Assembly: GCF_009363555.1 (NCBI RefSeq)
Contig: NZ_CP045378.1
Location: forward strand, 1 to 64,000
Source: Sulfitobacter sp. THAF37
Lineage (GTDB): Bacteria; Pseudomonadota; Alphaproteobacteria; Rhodobacterales; Rhodobacteraceae
Direction: 5' to 3'
Length of the DNA: 64,000 nt
Below are positions 51,816 to 60,060 of the stretch, piece by piece. Below the pieces are notes generated by a model. The model did not search any database. It was not told the DNA's origin and saw only the letters and a list, made by a program, of their open reading frames with translations. Both the position numbers and the translations under genes were made by a program. Numbering within the stretch: position 1 is the stretch's first letter; each line of letters opens with the position of its first letter.

Positions 51816-52025
51816 CTAGCGTTTTGTGAAGAGCTCTGCTGGATCTACGTTCAGTGCTTTGGCGATACGTTCGAGAAGGTCGAGGGAGGCCGCGAACTTG
51901 GCGTTCTCGAGCTTGCCCATATGGCCGCGACTCACATCGGCCCGATGAGCAAGCTCCTCCTGGCTGAGGCTGCGGGCGCGTCTCAATTCCTGGATGTTTA
52001 GTGCTACACGGTCCCGCAAGTTCAT
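51816..52025 (-). CDS. XRE-family transcriptional regulator
   Basis: This 69-residue single-domain regulator has the helix-turn-helix LSQEELAHRADVSRGHMGKL (19-38) followed by ENAKFAASLDLLERIAKALN. Such small XRE proteins control conjugation or restriction genes. A perfect inverted repeat ATATCGC-CAC-GCGATAT lies 28 bases upstream of its start, and part of that pattern (CATAT..CGCG) recurs before the virB operon, so it may repress transfer genes and itself. Confidence 0.88.
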   Translation of the reverse strand: MNLRDRVALNIQELRRARSLSQEELAHRADVSRGHMGKLENAKFAASLDLLERIAKALNVDPAELFTKR

Positions 52026-52052
52026 GCCGTTGAAACGGACACGATGCGCGAA

Positions 52053-52069
52053 ATATCGCCACGCGATAT
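52053..52069. promoter_or_regulatory. inverted repeat upstream of the XRE gene, likely operator
   Basis: ATATCGC (52053-52059), CAC, GCGATAT (52063-52069) is perfect. Its position 28 bases ahead of the XRE start fits autoregulation. Confidence 0.5.
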
Positions 52070-52348
52070 ATGTTACATTCGGAAGTGCAGAGAAGAAATC
52101 TTGGGATGGCGCGAGATCGCCGGAATGGAATGCCTGCCGAAACGCAGGTCACGTGATGATCCGTCTCGCAAACATTATGGGCCGTTCAATCGTTCTTTCA
52201 GGAAAGGGCGGCACCGGAGAGAGGTTCCGGTACCGCCAGGGTATCGCCCACAGGGAGGTGGTAGAGGGCGAATTCTACACGGAAAATTTGGGGTCGACCA
52301 ATAATCGCGTAATCATGATTATGGTAATTTTTAGGCTGTCACGGCACC
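52070..52348. other. intergenic boundary between transfer and catabolic genes
   Basis: Seen here are a hairpin with arms GGCACCGGA / TCCGGTACC (52210-52234, one mismatch) and a perfect 12-base palindrome TAATCATGATTA (52310-52321) close to the thiolase 3' end. No gene is supported. The palindrome may mark a junction or a binding site; neither is proved. Confidence 0.4.
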
Positions 52349-53548
52349 TCAGACAGCTTCGAGTGCGATTGCAATTCCCTGTCCCACGCCAATACACATG
52401 GTCGACAACGACTTTTCTCCAGGTTTGAGGTCCAGCATCGCTGAGCCGGTGATGCGGGCACCCGACATGCCAAGCGGATGGCCGAGAGCAATAGCGCCGC
52501 CGTTTGGGTTCACGCGGGCATCATCATCCGCGATCCCCAGGTGCCGTAGTGTGGCCAGACCCTGCGAAGCAAAGGCTTCGTTAAGTTCGATCACCGAGAA
52601 GTCTTCTTGTTTCAGTCCAAGTCGCGCCATCAGCTTTTTCGACGCCGGTGCCGGCCCGAAACCCATGATGCGCGGTGCAACGCCGGCGGTTGCGCCGCCC
52701 AAGACCCTTGCGACCGGCGTGAGGCCAAATTTTTTTGCGACGTCGCTGGTGGCAAGGATCAATGCTGCGGCACCATCGTTCACGCCTGAAGAATTCCCTG
52801 CGGTTACCGTGCCATCCGCTTTTACGAAAGTTTTCAGTTGGGCGAGCGCTTCCAAAGTCGTACTCGCGCGAGGGTGTTCATCCTGTACGACGATCTTTGG
52901 CTCCCCCTTTCGCTGAGGAATCTCTACCGGGACAATTTCACGGGCCAAACGACCGTTCGCCATAGCAACGCTCGCCTTTTGCTGGGAATGTAGGGCGAAA
53001 GCATCTTGGTCGGCGCGGTTGATGCCGAAGACTTCAGCCACGTTTTCGGCCGTTTCAGGCATACTGTCGACGCCGTATTGGCTCTTCATCAGTCTATTGA
53101 CGAAGCGCCAGCCGATGGTGGTGTCTTCCACACTATTCTCGCGCGAGAATACTGTTGTAGCTTTTGGCATCACAAACGGAGCACGCGACATGCTTTCCAC
53201 ACCACCTGCGACAATGAGATCGGCCTCTCCTGATTTGATAGCGCGGGCGGCCGTGATTATCGCATCCATGCCCGACCCGCACAACCGATTCATTGTTGTC
53301 CCCGGTACACAATCCGGAAATCCAGCTAGTAGAAGCGACATGCGAGCAACATTACGGTTGTCCTCTCCCGCTTGGTTGGCGCAGCCAAAAATCACTTCGT
53401 CAATGGTCGCTAGATCTAGCCCCGGGTTTCGGCTGGCCAAGGCCCTGAGTGGGATTGCGCCAAGATCGTCGGCTCGCACAGAAGAAAGCGCGCCGCCATA
53501 GCGACCGATTGGTGTGCGGATGTAATCGCAGATATAGACGTTTGTCAT
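52349..53548 (-). CDS. acetyl-CoA acyltransferase (3-oxoadipyl-CoA thiolase-like)
   Basis: The 399-residue thiolase has the nucleophile C90 (NRLCGSGMDA), H357 (GHPLG) and C385 (MCIGVGQG). The start RTPIGRYGGALSSVRADDLG is close to PcaF/PaaJ-type 3-oxoadipyl-CoA thiolases. It would split the beta-keto acyl-CoA made from the ring-derived diacid into acetyl-CoA and succinyl-CoA. It overlaps etfA by 4 bases and ends the operon. Confidence 0.9.
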   Translation of the reverse strand: MTNVYICDYIRTPIGRYGGALSSVRADDLGAIPLRALASRNPGLDLATIDEVIFGCANQAGEDNRNVARMSLLLAGFPDCVPGTTMNRLCGSGMDAIITAARAIKSGEADLIVAGGVESMSRAPFVMPKATTVFSRENSVEDTTIGWRFVNRLMKSQYGVDSMPETAENVAEVFGINRADQDAFALHSQQKASVAMANGRLAREIVPVEIPQRKGEPKIVVQDEHPRASTTLEALAQLKTFVKADGTVTAGNSSGVNDGAAALILATSDVAKKFGLTPVARVLGGATAGVAPRIMGFGPAPASKKLMARLGLKQEDFSVIELNEAFASQGLATLRHLGIADDDARVNPNGGAIALGHPLGMSGARITGSAMLDLKPGEKSLSTMCIGVGQGIAIALEAV

Positions 53549-54471
53549 TCTTTGAGTGCCTTTGTCAGGTCCGGGACTGCGTCGAAGAGGTCTGCGACGA
53601 GGCCGTAATCGGCGATTTGGAAGATGGGGGCCTCTTCGTCCTTGTTGATGGCGACGATGACCTTACTGTCCTTCATCCCCGCAAGGTGTTGAATTGCCCC
53701 GGAAATCCCGACCGCGATATACAGCTCGGGCGCCACGACCTTGCCGGTCTGGCCGACCTGCCAGTCGTTCGGTGCGAACCCAGAGTCCACAGCCGCGCGC
53801 GAGGCGCCGACGGCAGCACCCAGTTTGTCCGCAAGTGCTTCAATAATCGCGAAATTTTCCTCGGAACCGACGCCGCGCCCGCCCGAGACCACGACCTTGG
53901 CCGAGGTCAGTTCCGGACGATCCGACGCCGCGACCTTGTCCTCGACCCAGGCGCTCAGGCCCGCGTTGCCGGCTGCTGCGATGGCCTCGACGGCGGCCGA
54001 GCCACCCTGGCCAGCCGCGTCGAAGGCGGTGGTGCGGACGGTCAGTAACTTCTTGGAATCGTTGGACTTTACCGTCTGCATCGCGTTGCCCGCGTAGATC
54101 GGGCGCTCGAACGTGGACCCGTCCAGGATGGCCGTCACGTCCGACAGAACCATCACATCCAGCAGCGCCGCAACGCGCGGCAGGATGTTTTTCGCGCTTG
54201 CCGTGGAGGGAGCAACGATATGTTCATAATTGCCTGCCAGGCTGACCACCAGATCGGCGACCGGCTCGGCCAGGCCGTTGGCGTAGGCCGCGTCATCCGC
54301 GACCACAACCTTCGCCACGCCGTCGATCTGCGACGCGGCCTGACCCGCAGCAGCAGGGCCCGCAACCAGAACGGTCACATCGCCCAGCGATTTGGCAGCG
54401 GTCACCGCCTTGGCGGTGGCGTCCAGCGCCAGCGCGCCACCGGCGATTTCTGCAAGGAGAAGAACAGCCAT
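53545..54471 (-). CDS. etfA: electron transfer flavoprotein alpha subunit
   Basis: The 308-residue protein has the ETF-alpha FAD-binding part: [40 protein letters not shown] and [20 protein letters not shown]. It accepts electrons from acyl-CoA dehydrogenases and passes them to the quinone pool. It overlaps etfB by 1 base. A plasmid copy beside thiolase supports a complete beta-oxidation set. Confidence 0.95.
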   Translation of the reverse strand: MAVLLLAEIAGGALALDATAKAVTAAKSLGDVTVLVAGPAAAGQAASQIDGVAKVVVADDAAYANGLAEPVADLVVSLAGNYEHIVAPSTASAKNILPRVAALLDVMVLSDVTAILDGSTFERPIYAGNAMQTVKSNDSKKLLTVRTTAFDAAGQGGSAAVEAIAAAGNAGLSAWVEDKVAASDRPELTSAKVVVSGGRGVGSEENFAIIEALADKLGAAVGASRAAVDSGFAPNDWQVGQTGKVVAPELYIAVGISGAIQHLAGMKDSKVIVAINKDEEAPIFQIADYGLVADLFDAVPDLTKALKE

Positions 54472-55229
54472 TACACGATCCCCTTTTCTTTCAGTTTCGA
54501 CACCAGCTCGTCGACCGAGCCGACCATCTCGCCTGCCGACCGTGCGGCGGGCTCGGCGGTTTTCACAATCTCCAGGCGCGGGGTGACATCGACGCCGTAA
54601 TCGGCGGCGGTCTTCTCATCCAGCGGCTTCTTCTTGGCCTTCATGATGTTGGGCAGCGAGGCATAGCGCGGCTCGTTCAGGCGCAAATCGGCGGTGACGA
54701 TCGCCGGCAGCTTGACCTTGATCGTCTGCAACCCGCCATCCACTTCGCGGGTCACGACGGCATGATCGCCTTCGATCCCGACCTCGGAGGCATAGGTCGC
54801 CTGGCCCCAGCCCAGCAGCGCCGCCAGCATCTGGCCGGTGGCGTTCATGTCATTGTCGATCGCCTGCTTGCCCGCGATCACCAGGCCCGGCGCCTCGGCG
54901 TCGATCACGGCCTTCAGGATCTTGGCCACCGCCAGCGGCTCGATGTCCTGGTGCACGTCATCGGCGGCCACAACCAGGATCGCCCGGTCCGCGCCCATCG
55001 CCAGCGCCGTGCGCAGCGTTTCCTGCGCCTGCTTCACGCCGATCGAGACGACGACAACCTCGTCCGCCTTGCCCGCTTCCTTCAGCCGGATCGCCTCTTC
55101 GACCGCAATCTCGTCGAACGGGTTCATCGACATCTTCACATTCGCGAGATCAACTCCGCTCCCGTCCGCCTTAACGCGAACCTTCACGTTGTGGTCAATT
55201 AGGCGTTTTATAGGAGCAATTATTTTCAT
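54471..55229 (-). CDS. etfB: electron transfer flavoprotein beta subunit
   Basis: The 252-residue protein has ETF-beta signatures: [28 protein letters not shown] and [20 protein letters not shown], with an AMP-binding fold. It pairs with EtfA. The codon use appears more GC-rich than in the neighbouring monooxygenase gene. A hairpin lies 34 bases upstream of the start, between it and the SDR gene. Confidence 0.95.
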   Translation of the reverse strand: MKIIAPIKRLIDHNVKVRVKADGSGVDLANVKMSMNPFDEIAVEEAIRLKEAGKADEVVVVSIGVKQAQETLRTALAMGADRAILVVAADDVHQDIEPLAVAKILKAVIDAEAPGLVIAGKQAIDNDMNATGQMLAALLGWGQATYASEVGIEGDHAVVTREVDGGLQTIKVKLPAIVTADLRLNEPRYASLPNIMKAKKKPLDEKTAADYGVDVTPRLEIVKTAEPAARSAGEMVGSVDELVSKLKEKGIV

Positions 55230-55262
55230 TGGCTTTTATCGTTTTCAAAATTTGCAATGGTG

Positions 55263-55289
55263 GTAACGGCCCGGATTCCGAGCCGTTAC
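55263..55289 (-). terminator. hairpin between the SDR and etfB genes
   Basis: GTAACGGC (55263-55270) and GCCGTTAC (55282-55289) form a perfect 8-base stem, with additional pairing in the loop. It lies 17 bases after the SDR stop and lacks a strong T tract. It may reduce transcription into etfB. Confidence 0.5.
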
Positions 55290-55305
55290 TCGGGATGGGT
55301 CCCTG

Positions 55306-56061
55306 TCAATTCGCAGTATAACCGCCATCTACTACAATCTCTGCTCCGTGAACGAACGATGACTCATCCGATGCGAGGAACAGGACCGCATTCGAAACCT
55401 CTTCAGGTTTGCTTGGTCGCTTGAGCAGCGTCGCCCCCAGAATTGCCTGCCGGGTAACTTCGTCGGCGTGTAGCAGATCTTTTGTCATGGGAGTATCGAT
55501 GACACCGGGATGGATCGAATTCACGCGTATGCCACTTTCAGCCAGGTCGACTGCGCAGGATTTCGTCAACATCCGTACGGCGCCTTTGGATCCAATGTAG
55601 GCTCCCGCCGAAGCGGCTCCAACAATCCCATAGATTGAAGAAATATTGATAATAGATGCCTTTTCGGCCTCTTTCATCAATGGAACCGCGGCTCGGATGC
55701 CGAGATAAATACCGCGTACATTGACGTTGAACGTCATGTCAAATTCGTCAGGCGAGGTTTCGTGGAGCGGCTTAAGAATGAGAATGCCAGCGTTGTTCAC
55801 TAGCACATCAAGCCGACCAGCACTTGATTGCACCGTAGAGATGACATTCTTCCAATCTTCTTCAAGCGTCACGTCATGTTGAATGAATTCCGCCTTCCCT
55901 CCGGCTTCAATGATACCTTTCACTACGCTTTCAGCCGCTTCCGTGTCACGGTCGGTTACAAATACATGCGCACCTTCACGTGCCAGCGTTTCACAATGGG
56001 CTTTTCCCATGCCCATCGCTCCACCTGTTACCAGTGCGACTTTTCCGAATACCCTTCCCAA
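55306..56061 (-). CDS. SDR alcohol dehydrogenase (cyclopentanol/cyclohexanol dehydrogenase-like)
   Basis: The 251-residue SDR has TGGAMGMG (12-19), NNAG, Ser near 140 and YIGSK (Tyr 153, Lys 157), and ends with VHGAEIVVDGGYTAN. It closely resembles CpnA-type cyclopentanol dehydrogenases, which oxidise the ring alcohol to a ketone with NAD. Downstream-of-start choice: a TTG at 56061 lies 5 bases after AGGGAG and gives MGRVFGKVALVTGG, the family beginning; ATG 56082 lacks a ribosome site. It follows the monooxygenase gene on the same strand. Confidence 0.85.
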   Translation of the reverse strand: MGRVFGKVALVTGGAMGMGKAHCETLAREGAHVFVTDRDTEAAESVVKGIIEAGGKAEFIQHDVTLEEDWKNVISTVQSSAGRLDVLVNNAGILILKPLHETSPDEFDMTFNVNVRGIYLGIRAAVPLMKEAEKASIINISSIYGIVGAASAGAYIGSKGAVRMLTKSCAVDLAESGIRVNSIHPGVIDTPMTKDLLHADEVTRQAILGATLLKRPSKPEEVSNAVLFLASDESSFVHGAEIVVDGGYTAN

Positions 56062-56133
56062 ATCTCTCTCCCTAGTTTTCATGAACAAATTTAATTGGTT
56101 CCGCCGGGGATTCTTGATGCCCGGCGGAATTCT

Positions 56134-57771
56134 TTACACCTTCTCGGCAGTGCGGTTGCGGATCAGGGATGTATAACCTTCCTCCTTCACTGCATTAATG
56201 GCATTTCGGTAATTGCCAATCCCGGCCATGTAGAACATTACTGCATTCTTCTTTCCGGGGATATTTGCGCCGAAGATCCAGCTTTCAGCTTTGGGGAAGA
56301 GTGTCATGTCGGCGATTTCACGACAGGTGCGAACCCAAGCATCGCGCGCTTCCACGGTTGGCTCCACATTTCGAACCCCCTCTTCTTCCACCGTGCAAAT
56401 CGTGTCAGCGATCCATTCGACTTGCGTCTCAATGCTGGGGGGCAGGTTGGTGAAGGGGCCATTAGGGCCAAGGATCATGAAGAAGTTCGGGAAGTCGACC
56501 TCCATCATGCCGAGGTAACCGAGCGGGCCTTCCTTCCAAGTGTCGCGCATGGTCACGCCTCCGCGTCCGCGGAGGTCCATTTTGACGTAATTGCCGTCGA
56601 CCGCATCGAAGCCAGTGGCAAAGATTACGATGTCAAGCTCATGCTCCTCGCCGCTTTCGAGACGTATGCCGTTCGGAGTGAACTCTGCGATCGGATCGGC
56701 CTTAACGTCGGCGAGGGTCACGTTGTCTCGGTTGTAGACCTCGTAATAGTTGTTTCCGCAAAGCGGGCGCTTGGCGTAAAGGTCCTTCGGCGTCAGTTTC
56801 TCTGCGACCTTGGGGTCCTTCACGATTTTCTTGATTTTGCCCTTGATGAAGTCAGCGGCCGCATCATTGGCCACTTGGCTGGTCGCAATATCGCAAAAGG
56901 TGCCAAACATGAAATAGAAACCACCGCCGCGCTGCCAGGCGGCTTCGAAGACCCGCTCCCGTTCTTCGGGGGAGGCGGTTTCGGCGGGCTTGACGCTTTC
57001 TTCGAAGCCGAAGGCCACAACAGAATTCTTCACTTGATTCCAGATACTATCGTAGTTTGCCTTTTGCTCTGCGATGGTAGCATCGTCTTGCGGGGTGTTC
57101 CCAATCGGCACGACATATTGTGCAGAGCGCTGAAAAACAGTCAGGTGTTTTGCAACTGGTGCCGTTGCTGTAATAACCTGCACACCGGTCGAGCCAGTGC
57201 CAATAATGCCCACGCGTTTGTTGCTCAAGTCCACGCCGTCGGGCCAGGCACCTGTGTGTAAGATACGGCCTTTGAAATCATCGATGCCCTTGAATTTTGG
57301 AACATTCGTTGCGGACAAGAGACCGAGGCCAGTGACAAGGTATTTGGCGGTAACTGTCTCACCACTATCAGTGATCACGTTCCAGAGACCGGTTTTTTCA
57401 TTATAGTGCGCGCCGTCCACCTTGGTGTCGAACTTGTAGCTGCGTCGGAGATCGAGATGATCCGCCACCTCGTTCATGTATTCGAGGATCTCGGGCTGGG
57501 TCAGATACCGCGTTTTCCAGCGGCCTTTTTGAAGCAACTCTTTGTCAAAAGAATAGCGGTAGACATAGCTTTCCGTGTCCGACAGCGCACCGGGATATCG
57601 GTTCCACCACCAGGTGCCGCCAACGTCACTGGCGCTGTCATAGCCCCGGACGTTCAGTCCCTGCTCGTTGCGAAGTTTGTGGACGGCGTAAAGCCCGCCG
57701 AAGCCCGCGCCAATGACGACTGCGTCGTAATCCGCTCCGGATGTTTTAGTAATCTCAGTCTGAATGTTCAT
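56134..57771 (-). CDS. Baeyer-Villiger monooxygenase (cyclohexanone/cyclopentanone type)
   Basis: The 545-residue flavoprotein has two Rossmann motifs, GAGFGG (21-26) and GTGSTG (191-196), with the Baeyer-Villiger fingerprint FKGRILHTGAWPD (166-178) between them. It inserts oxygen next to the carbonyl of a cyclic ketone to form a lactone, using NADPH. The ATG at 57771 follows GGGAGGAGTG. Its neighbours, an alcohol dehydrogenase and an esterase, form the classical three-step ring-opening route. Confidence 0.94.
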   Translation of the reverse strand: MNIQTEITKTSGADYDAVVIGAGFGGLYAVHKLRNEQGLNVRGYDSASDVGGTWWWNRYPGALSDTESYVYRYSFDKELLQKGRWKTRYLTQPEILEYMNEVADHLDLRRSYKFDTKVDGAHYNEKTGLWNVITDSGETVTAKYLVTGLGLLSATNVPKFKGIDDFKGRILHTGAWPDGVDLSNKRVGIIGTGSTGVQVITATAPVAKHLTVFQRSAQYVVPIGNTPQDDATIAEQKANYDSIWNQVKNSVVAFGFEESVKPAETASPEERERVFEAAWQRGGGFYFMFGTFCDIATSQVANDAAADFIKGKIKKIVKDPKVAEKLTPKDLYAKRPLCGNNYYEVYNRDNVTLADVKADPIAEFTPNGIRLESGEEHELDIVIFATGFDAVDGNYVKMDLRGRGGVTMRDTWKEGPLGYLGMMEVDFPNFFMILGPNGPFTNLPPSIETQVEWIADTICTVEEEGVRNVEPTVEARDAWVRTCREIADMTLFPKAESWIFGANIPGKKNAVMFYMAGIGNYRNAINAVKEEGYTSLIRNRTAEKV

Positions 57772-57852
57772 GTCACTCCTCCCAGAGTAAGACTGCTCCG
57801 CCCCGCAGTTTGCGGGTGAGATGGCAGATGAATGTGTCGTAGGGGTTTCTCT

Positions 57853-57889
57853 CGCACCGCACCGCACCGCACCGCAATGCAGTGCGAGT
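57853..57889. repeat. CGCAC tandem repeat with flanking inverted repeat
   Basis: Four exact CGCAC units (57853-57872) and a partial fifth are enclosed by CTCGCAC (57851-57857) and GTGCGAG (57882-57888), which can pair. It lies between the hydrolase stop and the monooxygenase start. Slippage could change its length. Confidence 0.6.
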
Positions 57890-57896
57890 ACAGGTG

Positions 57897-58799
57897 TCAG
57901 AGGGCCTGATACCATGCGGCGATGCGACCAAGTTCCTCGTTCGCCTCGGGCGCGCGTCCCGAAAGCGCGGGAAAGACATGCTGCATGCCTTCGACGATAG
58001 ACAGGGTCACATTTACGCCCTGTGCCTTGGCCTTTTCGTGCAACCGCTCGGCATCGCTCCTAAGCGTCTCAGCCCCTCCGGCATTGATATAAAGCGGCGG
58101 GTAACCGGTGAAATCGTTCTCCAGAGGGTTGGCCAACGGATTTAGCTGATCAGTGCCTTCACCGAGGAACATTCCCGCCATCGCTTCGAGAATCGGTTTC
58201 CCGACTAGCGCATCGGTTTCCGCGTTGGTTTCCAGTGTTTCCCCGCGCATCGCCATGTCTAGCCAGGGCGAATATGCGATGACCGCTCCGGGCAGTGGCA
58301 GCCCAAGTTCGCGAAATTTCAGCACGCTGGCGATGGCAAGATTGCCGCCAGCACTGTCGCCAGCGGTCAGAATATTTCTTGCCTTGAAGCCCTTATCCAG
58401 CAATGCTGTGTACGCGGCTACCGCATCTTCGATCTGCGCCGGAAATGGGTGCTCGGGTGCGCGTCGATAGTGCAGGATCACCGACGTAACCCCAAGCACC
58501 TTAGCGAGGTGCCCTGCCATTTTCCGATGACTATCGGCTGAGCCGACGGCAAAGCCGCCACCATGAGTGTAAACAATTACACGCGAGGTATCGGCCCCGA
58601 CAGGCAGTGCCCAGATAGCCTCGACTCCTCCGATATGATCGCTTTTGTAGCTAACGTTTTCCGGCTCTAGAGCAGGCTGCCCCCATTCATCGAACATGCT
58701 GCGCAAGTTCGCGATCGTCAGGTCTGGGTTCTCGACCATCTGATCGGTCCAATTCTGATAAAGCGCCCGCAGCGTATCCGCTTCTCTACTGATTTCCAT
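57897..58799 (-). CDS. alpha/beta-hydrolase, likely lactone hydrolase
   Basis: The 300-residue esterase of the hormone-sensitive lipase family has the oxyanion motif HGGG (79-82), GDSAGG (147-152, Ser149), Asp near 244 and His in GMQHVFP near 274. Monoterpene- and caprolactone hydrolases are in this family, and its place before the Baeyer-Villiger gene supports lactone opening to a hydroxy acid. The ATG at 58799 follows GGGAGGATAAAT. Confidence 0.88.
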   Translation of the reverse strand: MEISREADTLRALYQNWTDQMVENPDLTIANLRSMFDEWGQPALEPENVSYKSDHIGGVEAIWALPVGADTSRVIVYTHGGGFAVGSADSHRKMAGHLAKVLGVTSVILHYRRAPEHPFPAQIEDAVAAYTALLDKGFKARNILTAGDSAGGNLAIASVLKFRELGLPLPGAVIAYSPWLDMAMRGETLETNAETDALVGKPILEAMAGMFLGEGTDQLNPLANPLENDFTGYPPLYINAGGAETLRSDAERLHEKAKAQGVNVTLSIVEGMQHVFPALSGRAPEANEELGRIAAWYQAL

Positions 58800-58990
58800 A
58801 TTTATCCTCCCAAGAGTAACATTTGGCAAAGCCACCACCTGACGTCGCCAATCTCGGAGGCGTCAAACGGTCTGAGGCGTACGCCAATGATCTCAGAGTA
58901 AGGGCGAAGAATGCACCGTGTATTGAACATACCTGCTTTGGAAATTGTATGATCTTGCTCAGCCTGTCGTGAGGCAGATATGCCTGCTAC

Positions 58991-60040
58991 TAGGCTCTGT
59001 TGAACAAATTCCGTGCGGGATCCATCTTATGAACCCGGCTTGGTAGCCGGGGTGCATGAGCAGACTGCACCCCCGACCTACAACACCAGGAACTTGCGAG
59101 CCTACAATGAAGCGCTCAAGCGCCGGGGCGCTCTGGCAATCTGGTTCGACCCCGAAATGAGCTGGGAGGCCGCGCCGATAGGCAGTCGTGGCCGGCAGCA
59201 GACCTACAGCGATGCCTCCAGCCAGACCTGCCTTTCCATGAAGGTGTTATTCGGCATGGCGCTCCGGTAGACGACTGGGTTCGTCTAGAGCCTGCTGCAG
59301 CTGGTTGGTCTCGTCCGGACTGTGCCCGACTTCAGCACCCTGTCCCGGCGTCAGAAGACCCTGGCCGTGAACATCTCGAATCGCGGCTCCAAGGGGCCGC
59401 TGCACCTGCTGTCAGCACGCGTATCAAAGTCGCGGGCGAAGGCGAGTGGCACGCCCGCAAGCATGGTGGACCCAAACGGCGCGTCTGGACCGAGATCCAT
59501 CTCGGGGTTGACGAGGAAACACTGGAGGTTCGCGCAGTGACGAGGTCACAGGGAGCCACATCGGCGATGCATGGGTTTTACCCGACCTCCTCAACCAGAT
59601 CCCGGCGGACCAGTAGATCGGCAGTGTCATGGCTGACGGTGCCTACGACACACGGAAATGCCACGACGCAATTGCTGACCGTGGTGCCCACGCCGTTATC
59701 CCGCCACGCAAGAACGCAAAGCCATGGAAGACCATCACCGCCGGAGCCGTGGCGCGAAACGAGGCCCTGCGCGCGGCGAAGTGCCTGGCTCGCGCGCTCT
59801 GGCGACGATGGAGCGGATACCACCGCCGAAGCAGTGTCGAGACGAAAATGAACTGTGTCATGTCGCTGGGGCATCGCCTTATAGCGCGGGACTTTGACCG
59901 TCAGGTCGCGGCACTCCCAGTCCGCATCGCCGTCCTGAACGGATACACTGCACTCGGCATACCCGTTACGGAAGCTGTGGGATAAGTTTATCCGGGGAAA
60001 GGGCAACCACGGCCATCACCCCATTTGCAAAACAGACTCC
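58991..60040. mobile_element. decayed IS5-family insertion sequence
   Basis: The left end GGCTCTGTTGAACAAA (58993-59008) and the right end (complement of 60024-60039, AGTCTGTTTTGCAAA) are related inverted ends. Between them is an IS5-type transposase gene with several frameshifts and stops. It lies between the lactone hydrolase gene and the FadB-like gene. Confidence 0.75.
59056..59985 (+). pseudogene. IS5-family transposase remnant
   Basis: Pieces of one IS5-group transposase appear in several frames: APPTYNTRNLRAYNEALKRR and WFDPEMSWEAAP, then VPDFSTLSRRQKTLAVNI, KWRVWT-like pieces, and near the end VIPPRKNAKPWKTITAG, RRWSGYHRRSSVETKMNC and VAALPVRIAVLNGYTALGIP. At least three frameshifts and stop codons (59268-59270, 59286-59288, 59538-59540) break it. 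No active transposase can be made. Confidence 0.85.
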
Positions 60041-60060
60041 CTCTACCACAGAAAGACAAC

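Noticed and set aside
57851..57889. CGCAC repeats as a CRISPR array
   Set aside because: Units are 5 bases with no spacers, and no cas genes occur in the window.
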